Shown: positions 8,744 to 16,493 of the stretch, piece by piece | How positions within the stretch are numbered: position 1 is the stretch's first letter | Layout of the letters: the number at the start of each line of letters is the position of its first letter | Assembly (NCBI RefSeq): GCF_009928415.1 | Contig: NZ_JAABNN010000033.1 | Coordinates: 1-34,838 of the forward strand | Length of the DNA stretch: 34,838 bases | Reading direction: 5' to 3' | Source: Bacillus sp. USDA818B3_A | GTDB lineage: Bacteria > Bacillota > Bacilli > Bacillales > Cytobacillaceae | Translations under genes and position numbers: made by a program | Notes under the pieces: generated by a model | What the model was told of the DNA's origin: nothing | What the model saw: the letters and a program-made list of their open reading frames with translations, nothing else | Databases searched by the model: none

Positions 8744-9628
8744 ATGAGGAGGTTAGTTGTACTTGCCCTGATTGGTTTGGCAGCGCAGTTAGTCGATGGA
8801 TCTTTAGGGATGGCATATGGAGTGACTTCCACTTCGTTATTACTCATGTTTGGAATCGCACCTGCTGTAGCCTCAGCTTCGGTTCACATGGCAGAAGTTG
8901 TGACCACTGCCGCATCAGGAGTTTCACACATTCGGTTTGGAAATGTAGATAAAAGTGTGGTCTATAAATTAATTATCCCAGGGTCGATCGGCGCCTTTAT
9001 TGGTGCCTGCTTTCTAGGGAGCATTCCTGGTGACATCATTAAACCGTATGTTTCCTTTTTCCTTTTGATGTTGGGCGTTTACGTCCTTTATCGTTTTTTA
9101 TTTAAATTTAACCCTGCAAAAAAAATAACAGGAAAAAATTTAGGAAAGAAACAACTAATCCCGCTTGGATTTATTGCCGGCTTTTTCGATGCGACTGGAG
9201 GAGGCGGCTGGGGGCCAATTGCGACACCTGTTCTATTAACCAGCAGTAAAATGGAACCTAGAAAAGTCATTGGTTCCGTTGATACAAGTGAATTCGCGAT
9301 TGCCATTTCCTCCACTCTAGGATTCCTTTTAACAATGGGGTGGTCTCAGATTAATGTTCAGTGGGTCATTGCCCTTATGATTGGCGGGATCATCGCCGCA
9401 CCGATTGCAGCCTGGCTAGTCAAGATTATTCCAACTAACCTGTTAGGGACGCTTGTTGGCGGAATTATCATTATTACCAATATCCGGACGCTTTTAGGGG
9501 CATTAGACGCCTCACACACCTTAAGTATATTCATTTACCTCATCCTTGCCGTCCTATGGCTCACAGCTGTTGTTAATGTTAGTTTGAAAATCAAACGGAA
9601 CAGCTATAGAAAACAATTAGCAGAATAA
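8744..9628 (+). CDS. TSUP family (TauE/SafE) anion exporter
   Basis: This 294-aa integral membrane protein has about 8 hydrophobic segments arranged as two repeats. Repeat one contains GLAAQLVDGSLGMAYGVTST (15-34) and repeat two contains GFIAGFFDATGGGGWGPIAT (147-166); the paired G-x-x-D-x-x-x-G signature is typical of TauE/SafE transporters. Family members export sulfite, sulfoacetate or related organosulfur anions, or take up sulfur compounds. AAAGGAGAGG lies just upstream of the ATG. A role in exporting sulfite is plausible given the sulfolactate cluster 16 kb away and the sirohaem reductase nearby, but that link is inference. Confidence 0.88.
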   Translation: MRRLVVLALIGLAAQLVDGSLGMAYGVTSTSLLLMFGIAPAVASASVHMAEVVTTAASGVSHIRFGNVDKSVVYKLIIPGSIGAFIGACFLGSIPGDIIKPYVSFFLLMLGVYVLYRFLFKFNPAKKITGKNLGKKQLIPLGFIAGFFDATGGGGWGPIATPVLLTSSKMEPRKVIGSVDTSEFAIAISSTLGFLLTMGWSQINVQWVIALMIGGIIAAPIAAWLVKIIPTNLLGTLVGGIIIITNIRTLLGALDASHTLSIFIYLILAVLWLTAVVNVSLKIKRNSYRKQLAE

Positions 9629-9676
9629 AAAGGGACCATAGAGAGTGAGGGTTCATCACTCTTTATGGTCCTTTTG
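9628..9676. terminator. Shared bidirectional terminator
   Basis: A long hairpin pairs GGACCATAGAGAGTGA with TCACTCTTTATGGTCC and has A/T tails on both sides. It lies between the convergent TSUP and DUF3231 genes and reaches into the last codons of the latter. Confidence 0.9.
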
Positions 9677-10717
9677 ATTTTTCATATTCATCGTTCTCCC
9701 ATCGATACCTTCCTGTTTCCCTTGGCTAAGCACCCTTCGATCGGATGCTTTCGGCGGCTCTTCTAACCAGCCGAGATCAATCATTAAATTCATCCCATCT
9801 TCTGCGTATCGGAGCAATTCACTAGTAAGCCCGAGATATTTTTCCCCTAAGTCTCGTCTGTTTGTCACACTTAAGGCGGAGCCATAAAAGGCGATAGCTA
9901 CTTGAGTCGAGAGAAGAATTTGATACATAATCCATTTATCAGAAAAAGGCGAAACATTCGAACTTGTCACATGAGATTGCCATGAAGCGGGAGAATTCAG
10001 CTTTTCTTCACGAAAAACTTGTTCAAATGTAGCAATGTGCTTATTTGAAATCTCCATGCCTCTTTTAACAAATTGACGCACCTTTTTAGATGCTGCTACC
10101 TGACTAAATCCAACTTTTAGGGCAACATGCATATGCATTTTGTTCATATTAAAAGTGATATCGCCAATTTCCATTCCAGTTAATGGGCGCCGAGTTCCAA
10201 ACCAGCCTGTTAGAAAACTCTGATGTTTGACAAAGTCAACAGATTCAGGCGGACAAATGACAGGTGGGCGTGCATAAACCCCTTTAGTCAGCATAGTGTC
10301 TATTGTTTTTTCAAAAAGTGTCATAGTTTCATTATTACAATCCATATAATATTTTCTTAGGTCAGCTCTAATGGAGGTGCCAACCGATAAAGCGTATCCG
10401 GTCAGTCCTTGTAATGACATAATATACATGTAATAAAGATAGAATGGATCTTGGAACAGCCGCGGCGCTTGATAGTTTACATCCTTTTCTGTAAATCCTT
10501 GTGGAATTGGATAGTCCTCGCCTTTAAAAAACTCCTTTGCTTTTTGAACATGGCGTTCAGAGAGTTCCAAAGAATATTTGTAAATCTCTTTTATATCTGG
10601 GTCCTCCAAATGTTCTAAAGCATACTTGATAAAACAAATAGACATAGAATCGAACATATATTGAGTCCAAAGACTTGAGATTTCTGGAGCGGTTAGATAA
10701 ATACGGGCTGGTTCCAT
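9656..10717 (-). CDS. DUF3231 family protein, two tandem domains
   Basis: This 353-aa protein consists of two related helical bundles (about 10-170 and 180-335), each of the DUF3231 type. Typical parts are SLWTQYMFDSMSICFIKYAL in the first copy, its counterpart MEIGDITFNMNKMHMHVALK in the second, and the C-terminal AEDGMNLMIDLGWLEEPPKA. No signal peptide or membrane segment is visible. DUF3231 proteins are common in spore formers and share a ferritin-like/CotF-like helical appearance, but their function is not established. The gene lies 111 nt from the cobA stop and has its own promoter region. Confidence 0.85.
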   Translation of the reverse strand: MEPARIYLTAPEISSLWTQYMFDSMSICFIKYALEHLEDPDIKEIYKYSLELSERHVQKAKEFFKGEDYPIPQGFTEKDVNYQAPRLFQDPFYLYYMYIMSLQGLTGYALSVGTSIRADLRKYYMDCNNETMTLFEKTIDTMLTKGVYARPPVICPPESVDFVKHQSFLTGWFGTRRPLTGMEIGDITFNMNKMHMHVALKVGFSQVAASKKVRQFVKRGMEISNKHIATFEQVFREEKLNSPASWQSHVTSSNVSPFSDKWIMYQILLSTQVAIAFYGSALSVTNRRDLGEKYLGLTSELLRYAEDGMNLMIDLGWLEEPPKASDRRVLSQGKQEGIDGRTMNMKNQKDHKE

Positions 10718-10783
10718 AACATACTTCCTTTTCTTGTTATGGCTCTATTTTTTCCAGCTTCTTACAAAATATTCTAAAGTCAA

Positions 10784-10820
10784 CAAAAAACAGGAGGAAA
10801 TCAGAATCGATTTCCTCCTT
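10784..10820 (-). terminator. Terminator of the nir operon
   Basis: On the minus strand AGGAGGAAATC pairs perfectly with GATTTCCTCCT over a 6-nt loop and is followed by GTTTTTTG. It lies 9 nt past the cobA stop. Confidence 0.92.
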
Positions 10821-10828
10821 GCTTCAAT

Positions 10829-11617
10829 TTAAACCACAATAATTTCTTTGAAAGGTTCAACATTTGGTTCTTTCCTAACACTTTGTAATTCAAACAATCT
10901 ATTACGGAATCGCACAACCTCGCCTACGACAATCATCGCAGGGTTCTGTACAGATTCTTTTTCTACTACATTCGTAATCGTATTGAGTGTTCCAATGACA
11001 GTTCGCTGCAGGTCCCTTGTCCCCTGTTCAATCACAGCCACTGGTGTGTTTTTATTTTTCCCATGGCTAATTAACTGATTACAAATATAGGAAAGATTGC
11101 CGATGCCCATATAAATCGCAATCGTATCCACCGCCTTCGCCAAGCTCTCCCAATCAATGTCAACCGGTTTGCCTTTGGCGCAATGCCCTGTTACGACAGC
11201 AAAAGAATTACCATATTCACGGTGTGTAATTGGAATACCAGCATACGCTGGAGCCGCTATACCAGCAGTAATCCCGGGTACCACTTCAAATGAGAGTCCA
11301 TGTTTCGCTAGTGCCTCCGCCTCTTCGGCACCACGGCCAAACACAAATGGGTCGCCGCCTTTTAATCGTACCACGTTTTTCCCCTGGCTCGTATAATGAA
11401 CTAACAAATCATTAATGATTTCCTGTTTCATTGTATGATGAGTAGGCTTTTTCCCACAATAGATGATCTCACATTCTCTTTTTGCCTCATTAAGCAATAC
11501 CGGATTAACGAGGCGGTCATAAAGAATGACGTCCGCTTTTCGGATACAATTTAATGCTTTTACAGTTATTAATTCCGGGTCACCTGGACCAGCTCCAACG
11601 ATATATGCCTTTCCCAT
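10829..11617 (-). CDS. cobA: Uroporphyrinogen-III C-methyltransferase (SUMT)
   Basis: This 262-aa enzyme transfers two methyl groups from S-adenosylmethionine to uroporphyrinogen III to give precorrin-2, the first step to the sirohaem needed by NirB. Signatures are VGAGPGDPELIT (7-18), the VRLKGGDPFVFGRGAEEAEA block (about 83-102) and VVPGITAGIAAPAYAGIP. Length fits a single-function SUMT, not a CysG fusion, so the oxidase/ferrochelatase steps must be encoded elsewhere. It is the last gene of the nir operon, 11 nt after nirC, and corresponds in position and role to nasF of B. subtilis. The ribosome site is GGGGGCGG. Confidence 0.95.
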   Translation of the reverse strand: MGKAYIVGAGPGDPELITVKALNCIRKADVILYDRLVNPVLLNEAKRECEIIYCGKKPTHHTMKQEIINDLLVHYTSQGKNVVRLKGGDPFVFGRGAEEAEALAKHGLSFEVVPGITAGIAAPAYAGIPITHREYGNSFAVVTGHCAKGKPVDIDWESLAKAVDTIAIYMGIGNLSYICNQLISHGKNKNTPVAVIEQGTRDLQRTVIGTLNTITNVVEKESVQNPAMIVVGEVVRFRNRLFELQSVRKEPNVEPFKEIIVV

Positions 11618-11628
11618 TACACCGCCCC

Positions 11629-12483
11629 CTAAATTTTCGCCCCTTGTGGACGAGCTGCTGTGCTTGTTGATTTTCGAATTTCTATAATCTTTTGTGTATC
11701 TGTTTTTCTATGAGTTAAGTACAAGCTTAAACCTGTAAAAAGAAAGCCTCCAACGAGATTTCCAGCCAATACAGGGAGTTGATTCCATAACCACCAATCC
11801 GCCAAGGTAATCTGTGCCCCCAGCATCATACCAGCCGGGATCACAAACATATTGACTACGGCGTGTTCAAACCCTTGTGCAAAAAAGATTAAGATCGGCA
11901 ACCACATTGCCGCGATTTTTCCGCCGACAGACTTGGTTGTCATTGCCATGACCGCACCCAGCGTTACCATCCAATTACAAAGCACCGCTTTTACAAAAAC
12001 AACGATTAGACCATCTGTCCCAAGGTTTTTATAGCCCAAAGTTTTAGCTTCTGCGACAGCTACTATTTTTGCAGCCACTGGATGATTATTCACATGCCCT
12101 AATTGAGTAATCGCTATAATATAAAGAATTGCGTATAGAATGCCTCCGAGTATATGTCCAGCAATAACCCACAGCCAATTTTTCATCATCTGACTGATGG
12201 TTACCTTTTTCCCTAAAACAGCCACTGGAAGGAGGGCAAAACTTCCTGTTACCAGTTCCAGCCCAAGTAGAATAATGATGACAAAGGCAGTTGGAAAAAG
12301 AATTGCCCCGACAATCCCCATACCAGTCTGAATCTCAGCAGTAAATGCTAATGTAGTTCCGAATCCAAGTAAAGCACCAGATAGGACACCGCGGATCAAT
12401 AAATCCCTAATCGGTAATTTAGCTTTTGCTTCCCCTGACTGCACCATGCTTTCAATGATTTGATTAGGACTTATTAATGCCAA
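11629..12483 (-). CDS. nirC: Formate/nitrite transporter (NirC-like)
   Basis: This 284-aa membrane protein has six or more hydrophobic segments and the formate-nitrite transporter fold. Seen are the family motifs GALLGFGTTLAF near TM1, LVTGSFALLPVAVLGK after TM2, KAVLCNWMVTLGAVMAM, and GFEHAVVNMFVIPAGMMLGA with the conserved His. It would move nitrite (or formate) across the membrane and so feed NirBD. An upstream frame extends to 12492, but AAAGGAG lies 8 nt before a TTG at 12483, which I choose as start. It sits between nirD and cobA. Confidence 0.9.
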   Translation of the reverse strand: MALISPNQIIESMVQSGEAKAKLPIRDLLIRGVLSGALLGFGTTLAFTAEIQTGMGIVGAILFPTAFVIIILLGLELVTGSFALLPVAVLGKKVTISQMMKNWLWVIAGHILGGILYAILYIIAITQLGHVNNHPVAAKIVAVAEAKTLGYKNLGTDGLIVVFVKAVLCNWMVTLGAVMAMTTKSVGGKIAAMWLPILIFFAQGFEHAVVNMFVIPAGMMLGAQITLADWWLWNQLPVLAGNLVGGFLFTGLSLYLTHRKTDTQKIIEIRKSTSTAARPQGAKI

Positions 12484-12602
12484 AATAATCACTCCTTTTA
12501 CAATACCGAGAGAAAAGCCATTTCATCCGAGATGAATCTTCTCTTATCCAAGAGCTACTCCCGTTTAACCGAGAGTAACCCCACCTGCCTATCCTTCAAT
12601 TT
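12484..12602 (-). other. nirD-nirC intergenic spacer with a possible hairpin
   Basis: This 119-nt gap is unusually wide within the operon. On the minus strand ACTCTCG and CGGGAGT flank GTTAAA, giving a weak hairpin without a T-run, so it could be an mRNA processing or stability element and not a terminator. No open frame with a ribosome site is present. Confidence 0.35.
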
Positions 12603-12929
12603 TCACTTTTCATCTACTAAAACATAAACTTCATCATCTATGATTTCTACCGGGTATGATTTTACACATCCGGTGTCAGGCGCTTGCACCATGCCATCCG
12701 TTACACAAATCTTCCAATCATGCATCGGACAAAATACAAATTCTCCGCTGACGATTCCTTGCGCAAGGACTCCTCCTTTATGCGGACAGCGATTTTCAAT
12801 AGCGCGAATCGCTCCACTCTCTAATGTAAATACCGCAATTTCTGTATGGCCGATAACTACTGTTTTTCCTAGTTTTCTCGGCATCTCTGCTTTATTTCCA
12901 ATAAATACACGTCGAACCGTTTTCTCCAT
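12603..12929 (-). CDS. nirD: Nitrite reductase [NAD(P)H] small subunit
   Basis: This 108-aa subunit of assimilatory nitrite reductase carries a Rieske [2Fe-2S] site: NRCPHKGG and, 16 residues after the His, FCPMHDW, giving the complete Cys-x-His ... Cys-x-x-His ligand set. It partners NirB in transferring electrons for reduction of nitrite to ammonium in the cytosol. The frame extends back to 12947, overlapping the nirB stop. GGGGGGAG is 8 nt upstream of the ATG at 12929, which I take as start. It corresponds to NasE of B. subtilis. Confidence 0.93.
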   Translation of the reverse strand: MEKTVRRVFIGNKAEMPRKLGKTVVIGHTEIAVFTLESGAIRAIENRCPHKGGVLAQGIVSGEFVFCPMHDWKICVTDGMVQAPDTGCVKSYPVEIIDDEVYVLVDEK

Positions 12930-12946
12930 CGTTTTCGCTCCCCCCA

Positions 12947-15355
12947 TTATTTAACTCCTGTTGGAATCTTTACAGTCTCATAAAGGTCTCTTAATAGTGT
13001 TTTATTCTCGATTGCTTCCTTCCATGGATCTTGAACAATTGAAAGCGCCTCTTCCATACGGAAATTCAACATCTTTACGGTTTCAGCATCGGAAAGTACA
13101 TCCCTAATATGATCAAGTCCAAGGCGGTCCACCCAGGCAGAGGTACGTTCTAAATAGTTGGCTGTCTCACGATAGTACTGAAGATAAGCACCAATCATTT
13201 CAATGAGCTTCTCATCCGTTTTAAATTTGAATAGCAAATCGGCTGCACGAAGGTGGGTACCCCCGTTTCCGCCAACATACATTTCCCAAGCCCCATCAGT
13301 ACCAACCACACCTACGTCCTTAATGCCGCTTTCTGCACAGTTTCTTGGACAAGCAGAGACAGCCATTTTGACTTTATGCGGAGTGTTTAAGCCTTCGAAT
13401 TTCTTTTCCAAACGGATTCCTAAACCGATAGAATCTTGTGTACCAAAGCGGCAGTAACTTTCACCGACACAAGTTTTTACCGTTCGCAGTCCTTTCGCGT
13501 ATGCAGCTCCAGACGGCATATCAAGTTCTGCCCAAATCTTTGGCAAATCGTCTTTTTTCACTCCGAGTAAGTCAATTCGCTGACCGCCTGTTACTTTGAT
13601 GGTACCTACTTGGTATTTATCGGCCACATCCGCAATTTTGCGCAAGTCGTCAGACGTTGTTACCCCGCCATACATTCTCGGTACAACTGAGTAGGTACCA
13701 TCCTTTTGGATATTGGCATGCAGCCTTTCATTAACAAAACGGGCTTCTTTCTCATCCTGGTACTCTGTTGGATAAATCATTCCCAGATAGTAGTTAAGCG
13801 CCGGCTTACATTTGGAGCATCCATCTGTTTTCCATCCTAAGACATTCATTACTTCACGGATATGTGTTAAACGCTTGGAGCGGATTTCCTCAACCACTTC
13901 ATCGCGAGATAACGTCGTACAGCCACAAATGGCTTCTTTTTCATCCGCCTTAAACTCATCACCTAGAGTGCATGCTAGTAAGTCAGCCACCAATGACTTA
14001 CAGCCGCCGCAAGAGCGGGATGCATTCGTGCAGCCTTTTACCTGGTCAACCGACGTTAAGCCTTGAGTCCGAATTGCCTCAACAATCGTCCCTTTGCTGA
14101 CACCGTTACAACCGCAAATGATTTCATCATCCGCCATTGTCACGACAGAACTCACTTCTGACGAATTATTTTGTGACGTCTCAAGATATTCCTCGATTTT
14201 AGCCCCATTTTTAATTAGACTTAGAAGTTGATTTCCATCTTTTGTGTTGCCGAATAGAACAGCGCCAGTGATTTTCCCATCTTCAATGAGGATTTTCTTA
14301 TAGACTCCGCTCCAATCATCGTACATTTTATAAACTTTTGTGTTCTCGTCCTCGTTGATTTTTCCTGATGAAAATACATCCACTCCAGATACTTTTAGCT
14401 GGGTAGAAAGGACCGAACCGTGATACCCGTCATTTTCGATTCCGCAAATTCGTTTCGCTAAGACTTGGGCCTGCTGATAAAGTGGTGCCACTAACCCATA
14501 AGCAGTTCCGCGGTGTTCTGCGCATTCTCCGACTGCATAGATATTTGTGACATCGGTTTCTAGATAATCATTCACTACGATGCCTCGATTAACGCTGACA
14601 CCTGCTTTTTGCGCTAATTCTATATTTGGTTTAATACCGACAGCCATCACAACTAAATCGGCATCAATCTTCGTACCGTCTTTAAATTTAAGGCCTGTCA
14701 CATGTTTTTTACCTAAAATTTCAGCTGTGTTTTTCTGTAATAGGAAATTCATTCCTTGTTTTTCTAATTCTTTTTGTAAAAGTTTCCCTGCGGTACGGTC
14801 TAGTTGTCGTTCCATTAGGTAGTCAAAAATATGAATGACGTCTACTTTCATTCCAAGATTTAATAAACCACGAGCCGCTTCTAATCCTAGCAGCCCTCCA
14901 CCAATGACCGCTGCTTTCGTATATTTTTTTGAATAGTCAATCATTTGTTCGCAGTCTTTGATATTCCGGAAAGCTGTAACGCCTTCTTTATCGGCTCCAG
15001 GCAGTGGAAGCATAAATGGATTTGAACCTGTGGCAATAATCAATTTGTCATATGGTTCAATTCTTCCCCTATCAGTCGTAACCACTTGACGATCCTTATC
15101 AATGGAAATGACAGATTCCCCGGTATAAAGAGTGATTCCGTTCTCCTCATACCACTGAAGGTCATTTAATGTGATATCTTTAACGGAAGTACCTCCTTGT
15201 AATACAGTCGATAATTGAATTCGGTTATAGTTTGGATATGGTTCACTTCCGAATACGGTAATTTCGAATTCATCCCGATTAAGTTTTAGAACTTCTTCAA
15301 TGGCACGTACCCCTGCCATTCCATTTCCAACAAGTATTAGTTTTTGTTTGTTCAA
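12947..15355 (-). CDS. nirB: Nitrite reductase [NAD(P)H] large subunit
   Basis: This 802-aa sirohaem enzyme reduces nitrite to ammonium with NAD(P)H. Domains in order: FAD/NAD(P)H-binding part starting LILVGNGMAGVRAIEEVL with a second Rossmann motif AAVIGGGLLGLEAARGL; two BFD-like [2Fe-2S] segments (CGCNGVSKGT ... CGGC and CGCTTLSRDE ... CSKC); a ferredoxin-like half domain; and the sirohaem/[4Fe-4S] site with TCVGESYC and ACPRNC (C-x5-C ... C-x3-C). Length matches NasD of B. subtilis (about 805 aa). The frame extends to 15382, but GGGAGG lies 9 nt before a TTG at 15355 that gives the NasD-like N-terminus. It is first in nirB-nirD-nirC-cobA. No nitrate reductase gene is adjacent. Confidence 0.95.
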   Translation of the reverse strand: MNKQKLILVGNGMAGVRAIEEVLKLNRDEFEITVFGSEPYPNYNRIQLSTVLQGGTSVKDITLNDLQWYEENGITLYTGESVISIDKDRQVVTTDRGRIEPYDKLIIATGSNPFMLPLPGADKEGVTAFRNIKDCEQMIDYSKKYTKAAVIGGGLLGLEAARGLLNLGMKVDVIHIFDYLMERQLDRTAGKLLQKELEKQGMNFLLQKNTAEILGKKHVTGLKFKDGTKIDADLVVMAVGIKPNIELAQKAGVSVNRGIVVNDYLETDVTNIYAVGECAEHRGTAYGLVAPLYQQAQVLAKRICGIENDGYHGSVLSTQLKVSGVDVFSSGKINEDENTKVYKMYDDWSGVYKKILIEDGKITGAVLFGNTKDGNQLLSLIKNGAKIEEYLETSQNNSSEVSSVVTMADDEIICGCNGVSKGTIVEAIRTQGLTSVDQVKGCTNASRSCGGCKSLVADLLACTLGDEFKADEKEAICGCTTLSRDEVVEEIRSKRLTHIREVMNVLGWKTDGCSKCKPALNYYLGMIYPTEYQDEKEARFVNERLHANIQKDGTYSVVPRMYGGVTTSDDLRKIADVADKYQVGTIKVTGGQRIDLLGVKKDDLPKIWAELDMPSGAAYAKGLRTVKTCVGESYCRFGTQDSIGLGIRLEKKFEGLNTPHKVKMAVSACPRNCAESGIKDVGVVGTDGAWEMYVGGNGGTHLRAADLLFKFKTDEKLIEMIGAYLQYYRETANYLERTSAWVDRLGLDHIRDVLSDAETVKMLNFRMEEALSIVQDPWKEAIENKTLLRDLYETVKIPTGVK

Positions 15356-15380
15356 GTGAAATTCCCTCCCTAAACTTTGC

Positions 15381-15466
15381 ATGTATTTTTTATATCACGA
15401 TGAGAGTTTTATTAACATGAATGTGGAAGGTTTTCTAACATACTATTTTTCTGCGTTAATTGTCTA
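15381..15466 (-). promoter_or_regulatory. nirB promoter region with AT-rich palindrome
   Basis: On the minus strand TAGACA (15466-15461), 18 nt and TATGTT (15442-15437) form a plausible promoter. Downstream of it, at 15381-15395, lies an imperfect palindrome ATATAAAAAATACAT that resembles NsrR or ResD-type sites known for nasD of B. subtilis. A perfect palindrome AAAAATGCATTTTT at 15536-15549 is a second candidate. The 340-nt gap between nirB and the deacetylase gene holds no other open frame. These site identities are inference. Confidence 0.4.
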
Positions 15467-15711
15467 TAAAACTGGAAAGATATTGTATTCTCAATGATGG
15501 CAACGATTACATTTTTAAATAAATTTACTATTTTTAAAAATGCATTTTTGATGTTTTTTATAATCTTTTCAATCCGTTTAACCAAACTTTCTTAAGTTAA
15601 TAAAGTTATGAAAAGGCCTGTGTGTTCTTTGCAAAAAACATCCAGTATGGTAAAGTTTCAATTAGCAGACAATGTCACTAATTAAATATTTTACAAATGA
15701 AAGGCTCATTT

Positions 15712-16413
15712 ATGAAAAAGAAACTAGTATACTTTGGAATTACTGTTCTTGTTGTTTTCCTTTTATTATTTGGCATCTATAAATTAATGAATTCAAGAAC
15801 ATTCCAGCTGTTTGGCGGCTTAACGAACAAGGTGGAAACCAGTCAAAAGGTTGTTGCATTAACCTTTGATGATGGGCCGACTAGTAATGTAGAAAAAATT
15901 CTCCCGTTATTAAAGGGGTACAATGCAAAAGCGACCTTTTTCCTAATCGGGAATGAAATTGAAAAGCATCCACAGGAAGCAAAGATGATTGCAGCAGCAG
16001 GACATCAGATTGGAAATCATACTTACTCCCATCAGAGGATGATTTTTAAATCTCCTTCTTTTATTAAAGAAGAAATAGAAAAAACAGACAAACTTATCCG
16101 GAATTCAGGCTATCAAGGTGAAATAGATGTCCGGCCTCCGAATGGAAAAAAACTTGTCGGACTCCCTTTCTACTTAACAAAGCATGATAGAGAGACCATT
16201 ACTTGGAACATAGAACCGGATAGTTACTATTCTTCCACAGAAGATAAGGTTAATCTGGTAAAGAAGGAGATTAAGCCCGGTTCGATTATCTTAATCCATC
16301 CGATGTATGACCAAACAGGGGAAGAATTGAAAACGATCGAAGGAATCTTACGCTCTCTAACAAAAAAGGGATATAAATTTATTACTGTAAATGAATTACA
16401 GGAAATGAGTTAG
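15712..16413 (+). CDS. Polysaccharide deacetylase (NodB domain), membrane-anchored
   Basis: This 233-aa protein has an N-terminal signal anchor (about 4-25) and an extracytoplasmic NodB domain that would remove N-acetyl groups from peptidoglycan or another glycan. The metal site is complete: Asp53-Asp54 in TFDDGPTS, and His103/His107 in GNHTYSHQ. The later RPPNG (141-145) replaces the usual RPPYG, a change of a normally aromatic residue. His196 in ILIHPMYD is the distal catalytic motif, with Pro where many members have Asp. The start at 15712 is preceded by GAAAGG at 7 nt. PdaA-like spore cortex function is possible but not shown. Confidence 0.88.
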   Translation: MKKKLVYFGITVLVVFLLLFGIYKLMNSRTFQLFGGLTNKVETSQKVVALTFDDGPTSNVEKILPLLKGYNAKATFFLIGNEIEKHPQEAKMIAAAGHQIGNHTYSHQRMIFKSPSFIKEEIEKTDKLIRNSGYQGEIDVRPPNGKKLVGLPFYLTKHDRETITWNIEPDSYYSSTEDKVNLVKKEIKPGSIILIHPMYDQTGEELKTIEGILRSLTKKGYKFITVNELQEMS

Positions 16414-16461
16414 TCTTTGAAGGTGAAAAATTTTCGCGCTTCGACATTTGAGACCAAAGCT

Positions 16462-16493
16462 AGGCTTGGAATCTAAAGATTCCAAGCCTTTTT
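16462..16493 (+). terminator. Terminator of the deacetylase gene
   Basis: AGGCTTGGAATC and GATTCCAAGCCT form a perfect 12-bp stem with a 4-nt loop, followed by TTTTT. The hairpin overlaps the last codons of the convergent MocR gene. Confidence 0.92.

Noticed and set aside
15381..15395. Fnr box for the nir operon
   Set aside because: The TGTGA-N6-TCACA pattern is not met; only one half resembles it.
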